A stretch of DNA of 64,000 nucleotides, taken from contig CP136061.1 of the NCBI GenBank assembly GCA_032622095.1, positions 220,503,148-220,567,147 of the forward strand, written 5' to 3'. The notes beneath the pieces are model-generated. The model did no database searches and was not told the DNA's origin. It saw only the letters and a list, made by a program, of their open reading frames with translations. Positions 11,225-23,091 of this stretch are shown here, one piece after another. The number at the start of each line of letters is the position of its first letter. Within the stretch, counting starts at the first letter, position 1. The DNA comes from Siphonodentalium dalli. Taxonomy: Eukaryota; Mollusca; Scaphopoda; Gadilida; Siphonodentaliidae. A program made the position numbers and the translations under genes.

Positions 11225-14068
11225 TTAACACAAACCGTCATGCGTAGTGGCTGAGAGTTCGACATAGCGCCTCCAAATTAAGTTTGTGTGAAGAACAATG
11301 AATCTCGTAAACTTTGATGTATCCTCAACTTGCTCAAGAAATGTGAATATATCACGTGGAAGATGTGTGAGATGGAGCAATACGAGGTCGCTGTTGCTGA
11401 GACTCGTGGCCCATACGAATAGCGGTATGCCGAAACGATCAATCATCTGGTACCACATTTCGTTTCTGTGGGAATGCATAAGTGGGCTACTGCATGAGAT
11501 AAGTGCGTGCTCGATAATATCAGAGTGTGACTGACAGCATAATGTGCATGTGTTTTGTTGAGAGAATGCGCTTCCTGCGATGAGCTGACCGACTGTGATA
11601 AATGCAATCTTATGCATAGGGTATTTACGACATGTTCTCCATAAGTGACACATAGTAGGGTTTGGTTGAATTTCTCGAAAACGCGCAAATGAAGTGTCAC
11701 AATTTGTTCTCTCTGTCCATTTCTGTACGCATTTGTCGTTAATCGCGGTTTTTGTAATGCGTTTCCATTCGGATTTCAGAGGAAATGAGCAGAAATGAGC
11801 ATACTGATGCATATGCTCGGATAGGTTGTATTCAACAAGAGTGTTGTTAATGTCGCTGATGAAGGAATTTGGGTTTTCCAGTTGTCCCGTGAAGTACATG
11901 TGAAGTCTTGTGACAAAAATTTCCTTGCAAGCTTTGCCAGGAGGCATACGGCATAGGCTTCCAAACAAATTGAGTTTCCTGGCATCAATCAATGACTTGA
12001 TAGGATGGATGCCAAGCATCCCCAAAACGATATCAGTGCGAGCACGTACAGGAAGTCCCTGGATATGCTTGAGGCAGAAGCGATGAATTTTCTCAAGAGT
12101 TGACCAATGGGTTTCTGATAGACCACACAATAGTTCAGATCCGTATAGACCCTTTGGAATAATTATGGATCTGTAAAGAGTTTCGCAACTTTGAGGGGTG
12201 ATTCCACCTGCATACATACCAGCATTGCTCAGCATGAAGTAGGTGGATCTTATTTTGTTGACAATACAGTCGATGAACTCACGAGCGAAGTCGCTTCTAT
12301 GCAACGTTATGCCAAGATGGGTTATGTGATCAGTTTCGTCTACATACCCGTCACCAAGTTTCCATCTCCTTGGATGCACAGGCAGATTCTTCACTTTTTC
12401 ATTGAATACAATGGTTTTACATTTCTGTGCGTTGTATGTAAACCGCCACAATCGGCTATACATTGTGCAAATATCACAGAGGCGTTGTAGGCCCACGTTT
12501 GTGAGCGAAAAGAGCGTCATATCATCCGCTTGAGTTGGCGACGCGCAGTTTGTGGAGACAATCCGAAGACCATAGTTCGATGCCTCGAGTTCATATAACA
12601 GATCATCTATATACAACATGTATAAAAGAGGGGATAAAATTCCCCCTTGTCGCGTCCCTTGTAGTATTTTGATTTCCCTTGACATTGATTTACCATAATT
12701 GACGAAGCACGAAAAGCCCGACAACATCTCCCGTAGTATGAACCATATATGTCCACGGAAACCACGATTGTAAAGTTTGATCAATAGGCCGTCTAACCAC
12801 ACAGTATCAAAGGCTTTACGGACATCTAGGAAACATGCATAAAGCTTACTATTCTGCTCTGATGTGTAATTGATGCATTCGCTAACAACATATGATGACA
12901 TTAAGCAACTTATTTCTTTCTGGAACCCGTTCTGAAGGGGGTGAACTTTAACGAGATATGGTGTATTAATTTCGAAGCGATTGAGCAGAACCTTTTCCAG
13001 GAGCTTATAGAATATGGGTAAGAGTGTAATTGCTCTGTAGCTATCGAACTTGTTCTTTGGTTTGTCTCCACCCTTATGCAAGGAAATCATTAATCCCGTC
13101 TTGGCCATTTTTGGAACATGTCTGAGTTTCAACATCATAGACAGCATGTATGCTGTGCAGTTGAGCAATGTATCGCCACCATGTACCACATGCTCATAGC
13201 ATATGCGGTCGGGACCTGGGGCTTTCCCCTTTTTGGCATTACTAATAGCGTTATTGAGCTCTCTGTGTGATATCTCATAAATGAGAGATTGGTCTACTTT
13301 AGAAGGTGACTTATGTTCAGAAATATCTGCAATCAAAAGTTGTATCTTCTCCAGATGTTCTGAATCGAAAGTGGGCGATTGTAGAGGTGAATATAGTTGT
13401 TCATAGTAATCTGCCCATGCAGCGGTGATGTCCGACGTATTCCGGATTATTTTGCCATTTACATTGAATAATTTACTATCCGGTTTTGATTTCGATCTTT
13501 TGTTGTTAAAGAGCTTGAAAAAGAGACCCTGGTCTAACTCAGCTGAATTATCAATTTGTTCATTTTGAGCAGACATGTATTGCCCATTACATTTGCGAAG
13601 TTCGCGGCGAAATTTGCGTTTAGCTTCTTTATAGTTGCCGTAGCTGATATTTACAATACCTCTCGGTCTCCCTTCTTCTAGCCATCTATTTCTAGTATTG
13701 CGCATTTCGCAGTGGAGTGATTCCAAAGAGTCGTTCCAATACGGTTTGGCGAAAGATTTGAAAGACTTTTTTGGTATGTGCTGCGTTGTAGCTTTGTTTA
13801 TCGCACTAACAACATAGTCGTAGTACGAATCGAGATCATCGATGTCAGATATGGCAAAGTTCGGAAGACTGTTCTGCACGGCGGTTTGATAAGCATTGAT
13901 TAAGTCTTCCGAGGCAGTGAACTTTTTCCAATTGCATGCTGAAATTTGGTTTTCTGAGCGACCCATTTTATTATTATGTGGGTAATTTATGACCATTTTA
14001 ATGAACCTTGTTTTGTTTATATTGTTTTTGCATAAAGTTCTTTTTATATGGATCGCAGGTAGTGCCAA
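11225..14068 (-). CDS. LINE ORF2: reverse transcriptase, 5'-truncated
   Basis: A 947-codon open frame encoding a non-LTR retrotransposon polyprotein that would copy its RNA at a nicked genomic site. Seen: an N-terminal linker; RT core from about residue 300, with YRAITLLP; motif A FLDVRKAFDTVW near 413; RQGGILSPLLYMLYIDDLL (motif B and after); and the catalytic box as QADD near 513 instead of the usual Y/FADD. QADD variants are, as I recall, usual in some invertebrate LINE lineages. A Cys/His cluster (CTLC...H...C) lies near 838-860. The apurinic endonuclease normally found upstream is absent, so the copy is 5'-truncated. The frame is uninterrupted, implying a fairly young insertion. It lies head to head with the LINE at 14610. 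Clade not assigned. Confidence 0.85.
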   Translation of the reverse strand: MALPAIHIKRTLCKNNINKTRFIKMVINYPHNNKMGRSENQISACNWKKFTASEDLINAYQTAVQNSLPNFAISDIDDLDSYYDYVVSAINKATTQHIPKKSFKSFAKPYWNDSLESLHCEMRNTRNRWLEEGRPRGIVNISYGNYKEAKRKFRRELRKCNGQYMSAQNEQIDNSAELDQGLFFKLFNNKRSKSKPDSKLFNVNGKIIRNTSDITAAWADYYEQLYSPLQSPTFDSEHLEKIQLLIADISEHKSPSKVDQSLIYEISHRELNNAISNAKKGKAPGPDRICYEHVVHGGDTLLNCTAYMLSMMLKLRHVPKMAKTGLMISLHKGGDKPKNKFDSYRAITLLPIFYKLLEKVLLNRFEINTPYLVKVHPLQNGFQKEISCLMSSYVVSECINYTSEQNSKLYACFLDVRKAFDTVWLDGLLIKLYNRGFRGHIWFILREMLSGFSCFVNYGKSMSREIKILQGTRQGGILSPLLYMLYIDDLLYELEASNYGLRIVSTNCASPTQADDMTLFSLTNVGLQRLCDICTMYSRLWRFTYNAQKCKTIVFNEKVKNLPVHPRRWKLGDGYVDETDHITHLGITLHRSDFAREFIDCIVNKIRSTYFMLSNAGMYAGGITPQSCETLYRSIIIPKGLYGSELLCGLSETHWSTLEKIHRFCLKHIQGLPVRARTDIVLGMLGIHPIKSLIDARKLNLFGSLCRMPPGKACKEIFVTRLHMYFTGQLENPNSFISDINNTLVEYNLSEHMHQYAHFCSFPLKSEWKRITKTAINDKCVQKWTERTNCDTSFARFREIQPNPTMCHLWRTCRKYPMHKIAFITVGQLIAGSAFSQQNTCTLCCQSHSDIIEHALISCSSPLMHSHRNEMWYQMIDRFGIPLFVWATSLSNSDLVLLHLTHLPRDIFTFLEQVEDTSKFTRFIVLHTNLIWRRYVELSATTHDGLC

Positions 14069-14435
14069 ATGTTGTTCTGGTCACAGCCTTGACCAGTAAT
14101 AAATTCTATGCATCCAAACGATTGGTTCAGTATGGGTTCTGAAATAACCCACTCCTATATAACACAATTTACTGATATATGTAGTATATAATTCAGTCTA
14201 CACTGTCTATTGCCATTACTGAGTCAAAATTGATGATAAATTATGAAAAAAAAGTCATGAGGAAAAAAAATTTCAGCTTGCGGAAAAAACATATTTTTTA
14301 GCCAATGATGACCCAACCATCCCGCCTACGTGTCCGAATTTTGTTCCAACTTCATCTGGAGGCTGCGGGTGTTTCACAAAATAAAAAGAGAATGGATAGG
14401 TAGAATTACTTACTCTTCCTATTCTTTTCGCAAAC

Positions 14436-14533
14436 ATGGCGACGACGAGTAGGAGTATTGACCTCGACAACGGGACCCATGTTCCGTACCCATGGGGTGA
14501 TTGCAAGCTTAAGTTTCTCTGTTCATTTGCCAG
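14436..14533 (+). CDS. Candidate first coding exon
   Basis: An ATG in good context (CAAACATGG) opens 32 codons (MATTSRSIDLDNG... to ...KFLCSFA) ending at CAG|GTAAGG, a near-consensus splice donor in phase 2. A pyrimidine-rich stretch precedes the ATG. It sits in the ~540-bp gap between two head-to-head LINEs, where host sequence could survive. No homologue is recognised and no following exon is identified. It could equally be chance or decayed LINE leader. Confidence 0.25.
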
Positions 14534-14609
14534 GTAAGGTGAAAATTACCTGAGGAAAGTTTGACTAATTTGGTGTTAAATCTGACCGTGGATATTTTCA
14601 GTAAACTAT

Positions 14610-17297
14610 ATGTCGGTGTGGAACGACACAGTGCATGGTGCGAATGGGTTGTCGTCGTGTCTATCGTTTGTCGTGACGAGAGGTATATACAACTTGAATA
14701 TTCGGTTCCCGATGCCCCATCTTAACAACAAACTCGTTAGCATTTTAACGCTTTCGCTTTCGGGACGCTACCACGTCCCGGTCTACCTGAAAATTGAAAC
14801 TCGTGAAATAACTAGACCGATAGTACATAATAAACGCACTGTATACATGTTTGAACAAGCAGATTTCTCAACAATTAACAACCAAATAAAATCATCAGAA
14901 TGGACCCAGGCATTCAACAACTTACCTCTTGAGGATCTATGTGGCACTTTGACTAACAAACTAACTGAGCTTATGAATAAATATATTCCCCACAAGCTTA
15001 TCAGCTGCAAGCAAGACGAGCCCGATTGGATGAACCCACGGGTTAAATATTTAATTAGACAACGAAAAAGGATTCATAAATCGGCAAAAAGAAGAAATAC
15101 CTCCGATTCGTGGAGTAAATATAGAAAAATTAGAAACGAAGTAATTTCCGAAGTTAGATCGTCTAAACAATTTCATTTATTAAAAGTGCAAGAAGTCCTT
15201 AATGGTCACGAAACAACCGCTGGCAAATGGTGGAAAACATTTAAACATCTTTCCACAAATAGGGCTGAAACTGTGCCTCCTTTAGTTTGGCAGGGCAAAG
15301 TTGTGTCGTCGGATGAAGACAAATCCGAGGTGCTAAATGGCTACTTCTGTAGCATTGCATCTCTCGATGGAACAAAACAACCTCCACCCCCAACACCGGA
15401 TGGCCCTAATCTGACCACACTCAGTGATATAAATATAACCGAGCTGGAAGTTTATAATGCTATAAAAGAACTCCAACCTGATAAGGCATCTGGACCTGAT
15501 CTTATTAGCCCACGTCTGTTAAAGAACTGCACAAGCTTAAGTAAGCCTCTTTCCAAAATCTTCAACCGTTTTATCCGAGAATCATACTTTCCTCCGCAAT
15601 GGAAACGCGCAAACGTTGTACCAATACATAAAAAAGGAGACCGAACCAATCCGGCGAATTACCGGCCAATCTCACTTTTAAGCTGTATAAGCAAGTTATT
15701 TGAAAAATGCATCGCTAAACACCTTATGGCATATCTCCAATCGAATAATATTCTAACTAAACGTCAGTCCGGGTTTGTTCCCGCCGACTCAACTGCCTAT
15801 CAACTATGTGACATATTTGACAAAATTAGTAAATCTTTGGACGAAGGGCGCGACATTCGATTAGTATTTTTTGACATAAGTAAAGCGTTTGATAAAGTCT
15901 GGCACGAGGGTCTACTTTTTAAACTTCATGCAATAGGAATTCGCGATAATATGCTCTGTTGGTTCAAATCATACCTTTCCGATCGCCAACATCGTGTAAT
16001 ACTACGCTCTGGCCAATCAACGTGGGGAAAAATAACTGCAGGAGTGCCCCAAGGGTCGGTATTGGGTCCTATCCTATTTCTTGTGTTTATTAACGACATT
16101 GTTGACAACATGACATGTAATATTCGTCTTTTTGCCGACGACACTTCGATTGCGCTGTCAACTGATGACCCTACCACTGGGGCAATTATGATGCAACATG
16201 ATATTATACGACTTGAAGAATGGTCCTCCACATGGCTCGTTAAATTCAATGAACTTAAGACAGAGGCATTAACGTGTACTCGAAAACGCAATACTCTAAG
16301 CCACCCAACTCTGACTATGAATCAACAGCCCATTAAGGAAGTCAATTGACACAAGCACCTCGGTGTTATTTTGAGTAAAGATGGTTGCTGGGGTCCCCAC
16401 ATCAATGAAATGACGAATACTGCCTGGAAACGTATTTCCCTACTAAGAAAATATCGATTTTATCTTGACAGAGCTAGTCTTGAAAAATGTTACTTCACTC
16501 TGATTCGATCAGTTCTTGAATATTCTTGTGTAGTGTGGGATGGTTGTGTGCAACAGGAATCTGATGCTATTGAAAATATACAGTATGAAGCAGCTCGCAT
16601 CGTAACGGGTGCCACTAGGTCTGTCAGTAAGTCGACACTCCTAGCAGAAACTGGTTGGGAAACTTTAAAATCACGACGTGAAAAATACAAACTGAAGCTA
16701 TTCTACAAGATGGTGTATGGCCAGGCACCAATATATCTAAGAACTTTAGTACCTCCAACTCACAGTCAGATATCGGGACGTGTCACCAGACAAGGCAATT
16801 GTTTCATGGTTCCAGTTTTCGATAATGAATATCACAGAAGATCCTTCCTTCCCTCGACAACCACCTTGTGGAATAACCTTGACACAAGCAGGATTGCCAT
16901 GGATTCAATAGTGACATTCTCAAAGTCATTGAATTCTAACATGAACAATATCCCTAAATGGTTTTATTATGCCTACACACGCGATGCGCAGGTTTTGCAC
17001 TCTCGACTTAGACTGCACTGTAGCCACTTAAATTACCACACCTATTCAAATTTTGTTTCTGACCAACCCATGTGCGCTTGCGGTGAGCTAGAGGATACCG
17101 AACATTATTTACTCGAATGCGAAAGATACGACTCACAAAGATCTTCATTACTAACCACAGTGTCTGGCCTTTGCAACATTACAACCGAGGTGCTACTCCG
17201 TGGTTCCACTGAACTCTTGCATGACGATAATATAACCATTTTCAGAGAAGTACAAAAGTATATCCTAAGAACCAAACGATTCAAATTCAATCAGTAA
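14610..17297 (+). pseudogene. LINE ORF2 (endonuclease tail plus RT), one in-frame stop
   Basis: Two open stretches in the same frame (14610-16349 and 16350-17297) are separated only by a TGA at 16347-16349. The first ~60 residues end with HVPVYLKIE, matching the end of the apurinic endonuclease domain where SDHxPV is usual, so the element is 5'-truncated inside the endonuclease. RT landmarks: NYRPISLLS; motif A FFDISKAFDKVW (about residue 420); GVPQGSVLGPILF (about 478); catalytic FADD (about 507). After the stop, KHLGV and the thumb region continue normally. A C-terminal CACG...H...C motif (about 17071-17118) and QKYILRTKRF complete it. The type resembles CR1/Rex1-like or jockey-group LINEs of marine invertebrates; clade uncertain. 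The stop falls between RT and the C-terminal domain, so full-length protein would not be made without readthrough. Confidence 0.85.
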
Positions 17298-17910
17298 TGA
17301 CCCCGAGGACTCGTTCGTTAAACCACACACACGCACAATAACCAAATAAAATCGGAAGATATGCAATAATGAGCTAGCTTAGTTTATAACCTGACCACAT
17401 AAGAAAACATTCCGCGTTCGAATTCATTGTGAACTGTTACCGTGGTGCGTCGTCGGCTCAGATGCTAAAAGTCAGCTCCTCAAAATAATTCTGTCTACAT
17501 CAGATTTTCCACATATCTTTAAATTCTCCTCTATCTGAAACATTACTATTCTGCCCTTTTCTCCCACTGACCTGATATTAATTTGTCTAACACCAACTAT
17601 TATCAATACCAACTCTTAGTCTCACTTAAACCGTTTGTTCCATAAAACTCAATTTCGACACACCTATCGAACGAGCCCACTGCGTGAGTTGATGCGAGAC
17701 AAAAACTAAATAAACGCCAACTGTGAGCACCAAATTGTTTGAAATACATCGCACTTAATTCAAGCATACTCACGACGTGGGCTCGGTCACATCGTAATCG
17801 GAGACGACACATATAAGCTATCAGCTTGCTGTCGAATCCACTCCATACCATAACTTGTTATTATGTTGTAATTACTTTATGAATTATATGGATTAAATAC
17901 TGTTTACACC
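17298..17910 (+). repeat. Probable 3' flank/UTR of the 14.6-kb LINE
   Basis: Non-coding sequence follows the LINE frame and ends in AT-rich TTGTTATTATGTTGTAATTA (about 17850-17870), which may be the LINE tail. The exact end is not resolved. Confidence 0.35.
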
Positions 17911-18176
17911 AACGCTTTCGCGACGGGAGCTGCGCTGGTGCAGCATTAATGATCATATGTCAGTGCATTCTCTTATATATGCGAGTCTCACAAAGGGAAC
18001 CGCGCATATATTAGAGAATGCACTGGCTTACAAGGCAAATGTAAATATTGTTAGGACAATTAATGCATTATATTATATCTGCGAGGCTCCACATAAGGAA
18101 GACTCGCATATATAAGATAATGTATTGGCACAGGGTTTTCGCAAAATTCAGGAAGCTCCAGCCATGGAGGGGTTAA
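17911..18176. mobile_element. TTAA hairpin MITE, type 1, copy d
   Basis: Left end GACGGGAGCTGCGCTGGTGC (terminal TTAACCC eroded); right end AGCTCCAGCCATGGAGGGGTTAA. Two hairpins (about 17960-18025 and 18053-18127) of the ATTCTCTTATATATGCGAG module are separated by about 30 bp. Confidence 0.65.
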
Positions 18177-18721
18177 AGGCATAGCCCGGTTGTTTTTATG
18201 TTGCATAAGTTTGCCAAGTCTTGTAGTAACTTTCGATTAGCGTGACGTTCGCGGTGAATTAATCTTTATTAAATTGAGTTCGACTTTCAGCAATTCCTGG
18301 TTGCATTCTATTTTCATGTATACCAATTGAACCAAGTGCGTTTTAATGTGGCAACAATGGTCTGGTTATATAGAAACAACATAACAGTTCAGCCTATCAG
18401 CAGAGAAGGAATACATTTATGCTGCATCTATGGAAGTCTATTCTGTCAATTTAATTGACGAGGATGGATCACATTGCTTGAAGTCAATTGATTCTACATA
18501 AGATTTGACAAATTGTATTCCACTTGAAAATTACCGGATTAGGCTATGCCTTTAAAATCGTTAACCAGATATATGTGATAAACATGCAAATTTCGCCCTG
18601 AAATCTGCTCCGAATTATAGTTTTGTGCTTACAGATTGTTGGTGTCTTTATGGGTGATTGCGGTCGATTGTCGGTAACATGGTGTAATAATAAAATTTGA
18701 CGTTTTGATCGGTCGAGTCGT

Positions 18722-18758
18722 CATTACTTGCGCCAGTCCATGCTGGACGCAAGTAATG
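18722..18758. repeat. Hairpin
   Basis: CATTACTTGCGCCAG pairs with CTGGACGCAAGTAATG across a 6-base loop, with one bulge. Confidence 0.7.
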
Positions 18759-18990
18759 TTTTCGGTGCGGATCTTTGTCTGTTGTCTATCCTTCCGTGAA
18801 TATGTTACGTCATACCGGAAGTACATACTGTAAAGAATGCACACGGAATAATATGAAATGGTTGCATCAATTGTAATTTAAATCAACATATATACTTAAT
18901 TTGCATTGTTATCTGGTTTTATTTTGGTTATAAATCGTTCATGAATGAACAATATTGAATGATTTCTTTCTGGAAACCGATCAAGACGCG

Positions 18991-19011
18991 ATGACGTCAT
19001 CAGGACGTCAC
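18991..19011. promoter_or_regulatory. Paired CRE-like sites
   Basis: ATGACGTCAT (18991-19000) is followed by GACGTCAC (19004-19011), two CREB/ATF-type half-palindromes within 21 bp. No promoter or gene is evident beside them. Confidence 0.3.
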
Positions 19012-21034
19012 AAGCTACATGGGCGCGCAAAACACCAGACATGATCGCGTCGATGTCCAGACAGCTGAGACCCGTATTGCACGGGCAGGCTATAAACCAT
19101 TATAATTGCCAACAACTTCGTGTTCTATTATTATAAATATATATATACTGCATGAAAAATAAAAGTGGGCAATAGTACTGCCCATTAGAAGCCTATTCTA
19201 TGTAACTTGAAACACGGGAAATGTGTTTAGAGCATGTCTAAAAGATGCGCGCGGAATAGTTTTTTTTTTCGCAGAGACAGTGAGGTGCGAACATATTTCT
19301 GGAAAGTTTCTTTGAGGTTTAAAACATTTTCGAAAGATCATGGTACATATAAATCATGTCCGGCCAAACAATTGCACTGAAAAATGTGAATGTTGAAACA
19401 TACGGATTATTAAATGCCCTATTAATTAACTGGGAAAACAACCTTTCTCATTTCCAACGCAATAGACATTTTGATGATATGTTCCCGAAGACTGTATAGA
19501 TCAGTCGCTATAAGGGCATGTTCACATTGACACACTGTTCGCGTGGTCGCGTGTCTTTTATTTATTTGTGTCGGTATTTGTAACTCACTTTGACGTTTGT
19601 TACCGCTGAAGTGCTACGGCAAACAGGCTTGACATCATTCTAGTCAAACTAGTAATTTAACCCAATTGGTATATAATATACATTAGCATCATCGGCAATC
19701 AATCATCTTCACACCCTTCATGTAAACGATGTCTCTATTGTTCTATAAATATGTCAAACAACTCCTACGTATCATTAGTGTAATAGATCAACTTGAAATA
19801 GTCTGTCCGTATACACAAATATTTCAGCGATGAATGAACTGAGATTTGATATCTAGATTTGTTTTTATCGATCTCTCAAACGAGGAACAACACCCGTGGT
19901 TCAAAGTGGTGTTGGTAAGACAAAACAAAACATGTCAAATGTGTGATGGGCGCAAGTATAGGCAGCTCCAGTGAGTGCATTCTAGTTAGAGATGTATTCA
20001 TGGTTCCAGATACCCAATTACAACAATATACGAAATCGGATTTAACGGAGTTTTATGGGTTGTTCCACTGAAAAAAAAAATTCTTCTCTTATTGAAATAA
20101 AATCCCAAAATAATTATGGCTGACCTAAAAAATCGAAATTATACGAAAAACAGTAATAGAACATTCTTTATGAAACAAGATACATGTAGCCTCTTTCAAT
20201 TGGCGCTTCTCGCTACAAACGTGTTCTTTAATGCATAATAGAATCTTAACAAAAAAAGTTAAATACGTCTCTTAAAATTTTGCATTGAGCCCTGAATACA
20301 TCTTTAAAGCCAAACGGCGGTTTGGGCTCCAAAATACACCTAATAACATTCGCTTGTGAATTTTTCCAGGTGTCGAAGTATGTCGATTATTACTTGAACT
20401 GCAGAACTAGCTTCGACGGGCATCAAAAGTCCGAGGAAGACGCATTGAAGTAATACAAAATACAACTTTGAACACGGTGTTTTGGGTCACAAACAAACAA
20501 CAGCCACACGTACGACATACAAAAGAAAAGTGTTAGTCTATTCCTGATATGGTACAAATAAAGAGCGTTTGTTTTAAATCTTAAGCGAAACATTTAAAAC
20601 AGATGGAAAATGGCTGTGTCCGTGGGAAGTATTATTCAGAGCATATGCAGCCGGCATATCAATATTTTGTGTATGAATTTATCAACCTATTCAGCTGACC
20701 TGTCTTCTACCTCCTCCCAAATTACGTAGCCACAATTTGGAAGCTCGAATGATCCATGTCCGTTTCAGTTGAGGATTTAGGTTAATCTTGAAAGACGACG
20801 TTTTTTTATTAGAAGTGAAGGCAACACAGCTCAGGGAGGCACTTTTACTTGGAAACTGTGCATATGCACCACGTAGAAAGCACCTATATCAAGAAAGCAA
20901 CTCTCCAGCTACATGCACTTGAATCCAGATATTACCATACCCTCCATGTCCATGGAATACCAAGCTTGTCGTAGGTCAATCAAATCAGCCAGAGTTGGGA
21001 CTGTTTTTGTTCGATTAATACCCAATGTAACTTA

Positions 21035-21250
21035 TCGGTTGAGCCATCATGACTCACTGTTGGTTTGGGTATATGTTCAACTAACTCATTGTGGCTTGGT
21101 TAAGCTCCACTGACTCAATTGTGACTTTGATGCGCGTTGAACTAACTCACTGGTGGCTTGAGTTCTATGTTCAAGGAACTCACTGGTGGCTTGTATAGCC
21201 TATTTTCAACTATCTCACTGCATGGTGGTTTGGTGCGTATCTTTAACTAA
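21035..21250 (+). repeat. Degenerate ~45-50-bp minisatellite
   Basis: About five diverged units share TTCAACTAACTCACTGGTGG and GGCTTGGTT-like segments. Confidence 0.6.
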
Positions 21251-21594
21251 GCTGCGGGTATATTTGACAATATTTTACCTCACCCAAAATGACGCCTTCT
21301 GGTTGATCGAGAACGGTGTCTTATATTGTATAGACAGTGTTGTGCTAAATTTAGCACACTATACTATACTTCCATATAGCATCGTGCTAAACTTAGCAAA
21401 ATACTATACCAAACCATCATGCTTAAATCTATGAATAAGACCCCCATCTCGAGAAATATATACCAATATATCCACAAATTTACCGAGGCGTGTCAGAATG
21501 AAGCTAAATGTTACTGTCAACTTGCGAAGTGGAAACATTTAGCTGAATTTAACTTGTTGTACAGCTTCGGTTTTTCCCGCATTCGAAATAAAAC

Positions 21595-22096
21595 CTAAAG
21601 GCACGTGAGGCCTTAGTTGTCGAAAATATTCATATTTGTTCCAATCACCGTAAACAGAAAAACATTAAAACGCATACAGTTTCGTTCATATATACCATGA
21701 CCATCGCGTAAACAGCATGTTATCATAAAGATTTACTATATTGTACCTAAGCAAGAGCCTGATTGTGTTACAGAAGACAGCACAATGCTGCTGGCTAATC
21801 ACACACAAATGGCATAAACGCTCTTTATTCGTTCCATATAAGGAATTCACCAACAAAGAACGCTCTTTATGTTTACCATCACAATATAAACAAACACCAG
21901 AAAAGTAACTTTTTATGCTTTTGTTTACATAACAATGGTAAAATATATGACAATAACATACTGTTTATGCGATATTTCTTATTTGTATACGGACAAAGTA
22001 TGTCTACATTTTGTTGTTCTTTCTGTTTGTGGCGGTTTTTGACGGGTGGAAATATTTTCACATGATACCCACCGCCAAGGCCAACCGTACCTTTAA
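21595..22096 (+). mobile_element. TTAAAGG family B MITE, copy 2
   Basis: Nearly identical to 5192-5698 over its whole length. The left TTAA is mutated to CTAA; the right end CGTACCTTTAA is intact. Confidence 0.75.
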
Positions 22097-22224
22097 ATAT
22101 TACACTTTTCGGTTTATTGAAGAGTTCAAGAAATGCTTGCGATAATTATGTTTCTCTTAAACTGTTTAACGTAAGTGGATAATCAGTATGTGTTCCCAGT
22201 AAAACGAGTTGTATTTTATTTCTA

Positions 22225-22687
22225 TTAAAGGTACTCAATCCGATCAGACGCTCATAAATTACTATTTCTTTGGCTTCGGTGGTAAAAAATATTTGATTCC
22301 AGTCGAGGAACCCACCCACCAAAGCTCAGAGTGATCAGATATCGATTTTTGAAGTTTGTTATTTCTCGAGATGTGTAATAATATGTGGTCAGAAACACGT
22401 GGTCAAACGGAGGGTCTCGGACAAAATAGCGAATTAAGATGGATAACTCTAAAATCAAGTGGTAATACGGTTAAATTTGGTGATACTTTAGTGATAATAC
22501 GGCCATATTTTGTTGAACAAAATATTGATAAATAACAAGTTTTGTGAAATTTGATACCGTAGTTGACAGTGGTTAGCTTTATTTTGTTGCAAAAAATCGA
22601 TTCTGATAACTAAAGCGTATTTTAAAGAAATGTTGTTGTTGTATCTTGATGGTATGGGGGCCGTCTGATCGGATTGACTACCTTTAA
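22225..22687 (+). mobile_element. TTAAAGG family C MITE, full copy
   Basis: Ends TTAAAGGTACTCAATCCGAT and GATCGGATTGACTACCTTTAA form ~20-bp terminal inverted repeats bounded by TTAA. 463 bp, non-coding. Other copies: 7199-7640 (inverted, damaged) and 29941-30312 (chimeric). Confidence 0.75.
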
Positions 22688-22828
22688 CTTTTCCTGGATG
22701 ACTTTGAATTTTCTAGTAGTTTGTGTTGGTGCTAACTTGGTGGGATTCAGCTATGTAGTATATATGCTACAAGTTCAGATTGTTCGTTGAAATATAATTA
22801 GAGAATGTCTTGTTGTTGACTATATACA

Positions 22829-22911
22829 CAGTTATAGTGCCCAATTGGGTCGGTATAGTTCATTCCGTTTTACGTCGTGAACTATACCCAACACACTGGG
22901 CACTATACCCG
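22829..22911. repeat. Inverted repeat
   Basis: TATAGTGCCCA...GGTATAGTTCA pairs with TGAACTATACC...TGGGCACTATA around a ~10-bp centre. Confidence 0.75.
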
Positions 22912-23091
22912 CTTGGTCAACTCCAAGGCATGCTCTATTTATTAACTATATTACGGGCAATCAGCCACAATAACGTACACTGTTCTCCCGACAGCCCTGG
23001 GGTATACTATTACTTGGGCAACTTTTATACACGTGTAATTTACAAGAAGGTAATAGTTCGATACATGCCGCACGCGTGCTTTCTTATATAT

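Larger units (their letters stand above)
18177..20984. other. Unassigned intergenic block
   Basis: No gene recognised in 2.8 kb. It holds a 37-bp hairpin (18722-18758), a CRE pair (18991-19011) and a short family B remnant with AATAAAGAGCGTTT (about 20540-20575). Otherwise AT-rich with frequent stops. Confidence 0.5.

Noticed and set aside
12191-12490. Plus-strand ORF opposite the first LINE
   Set aside because: Shadow of the RT coding strand.
17603-17851. 82-codon minus-strand ORF after the second LINE
   Set aside because: Lies in the probable LINE 3' flank; no domain or start context to support it.
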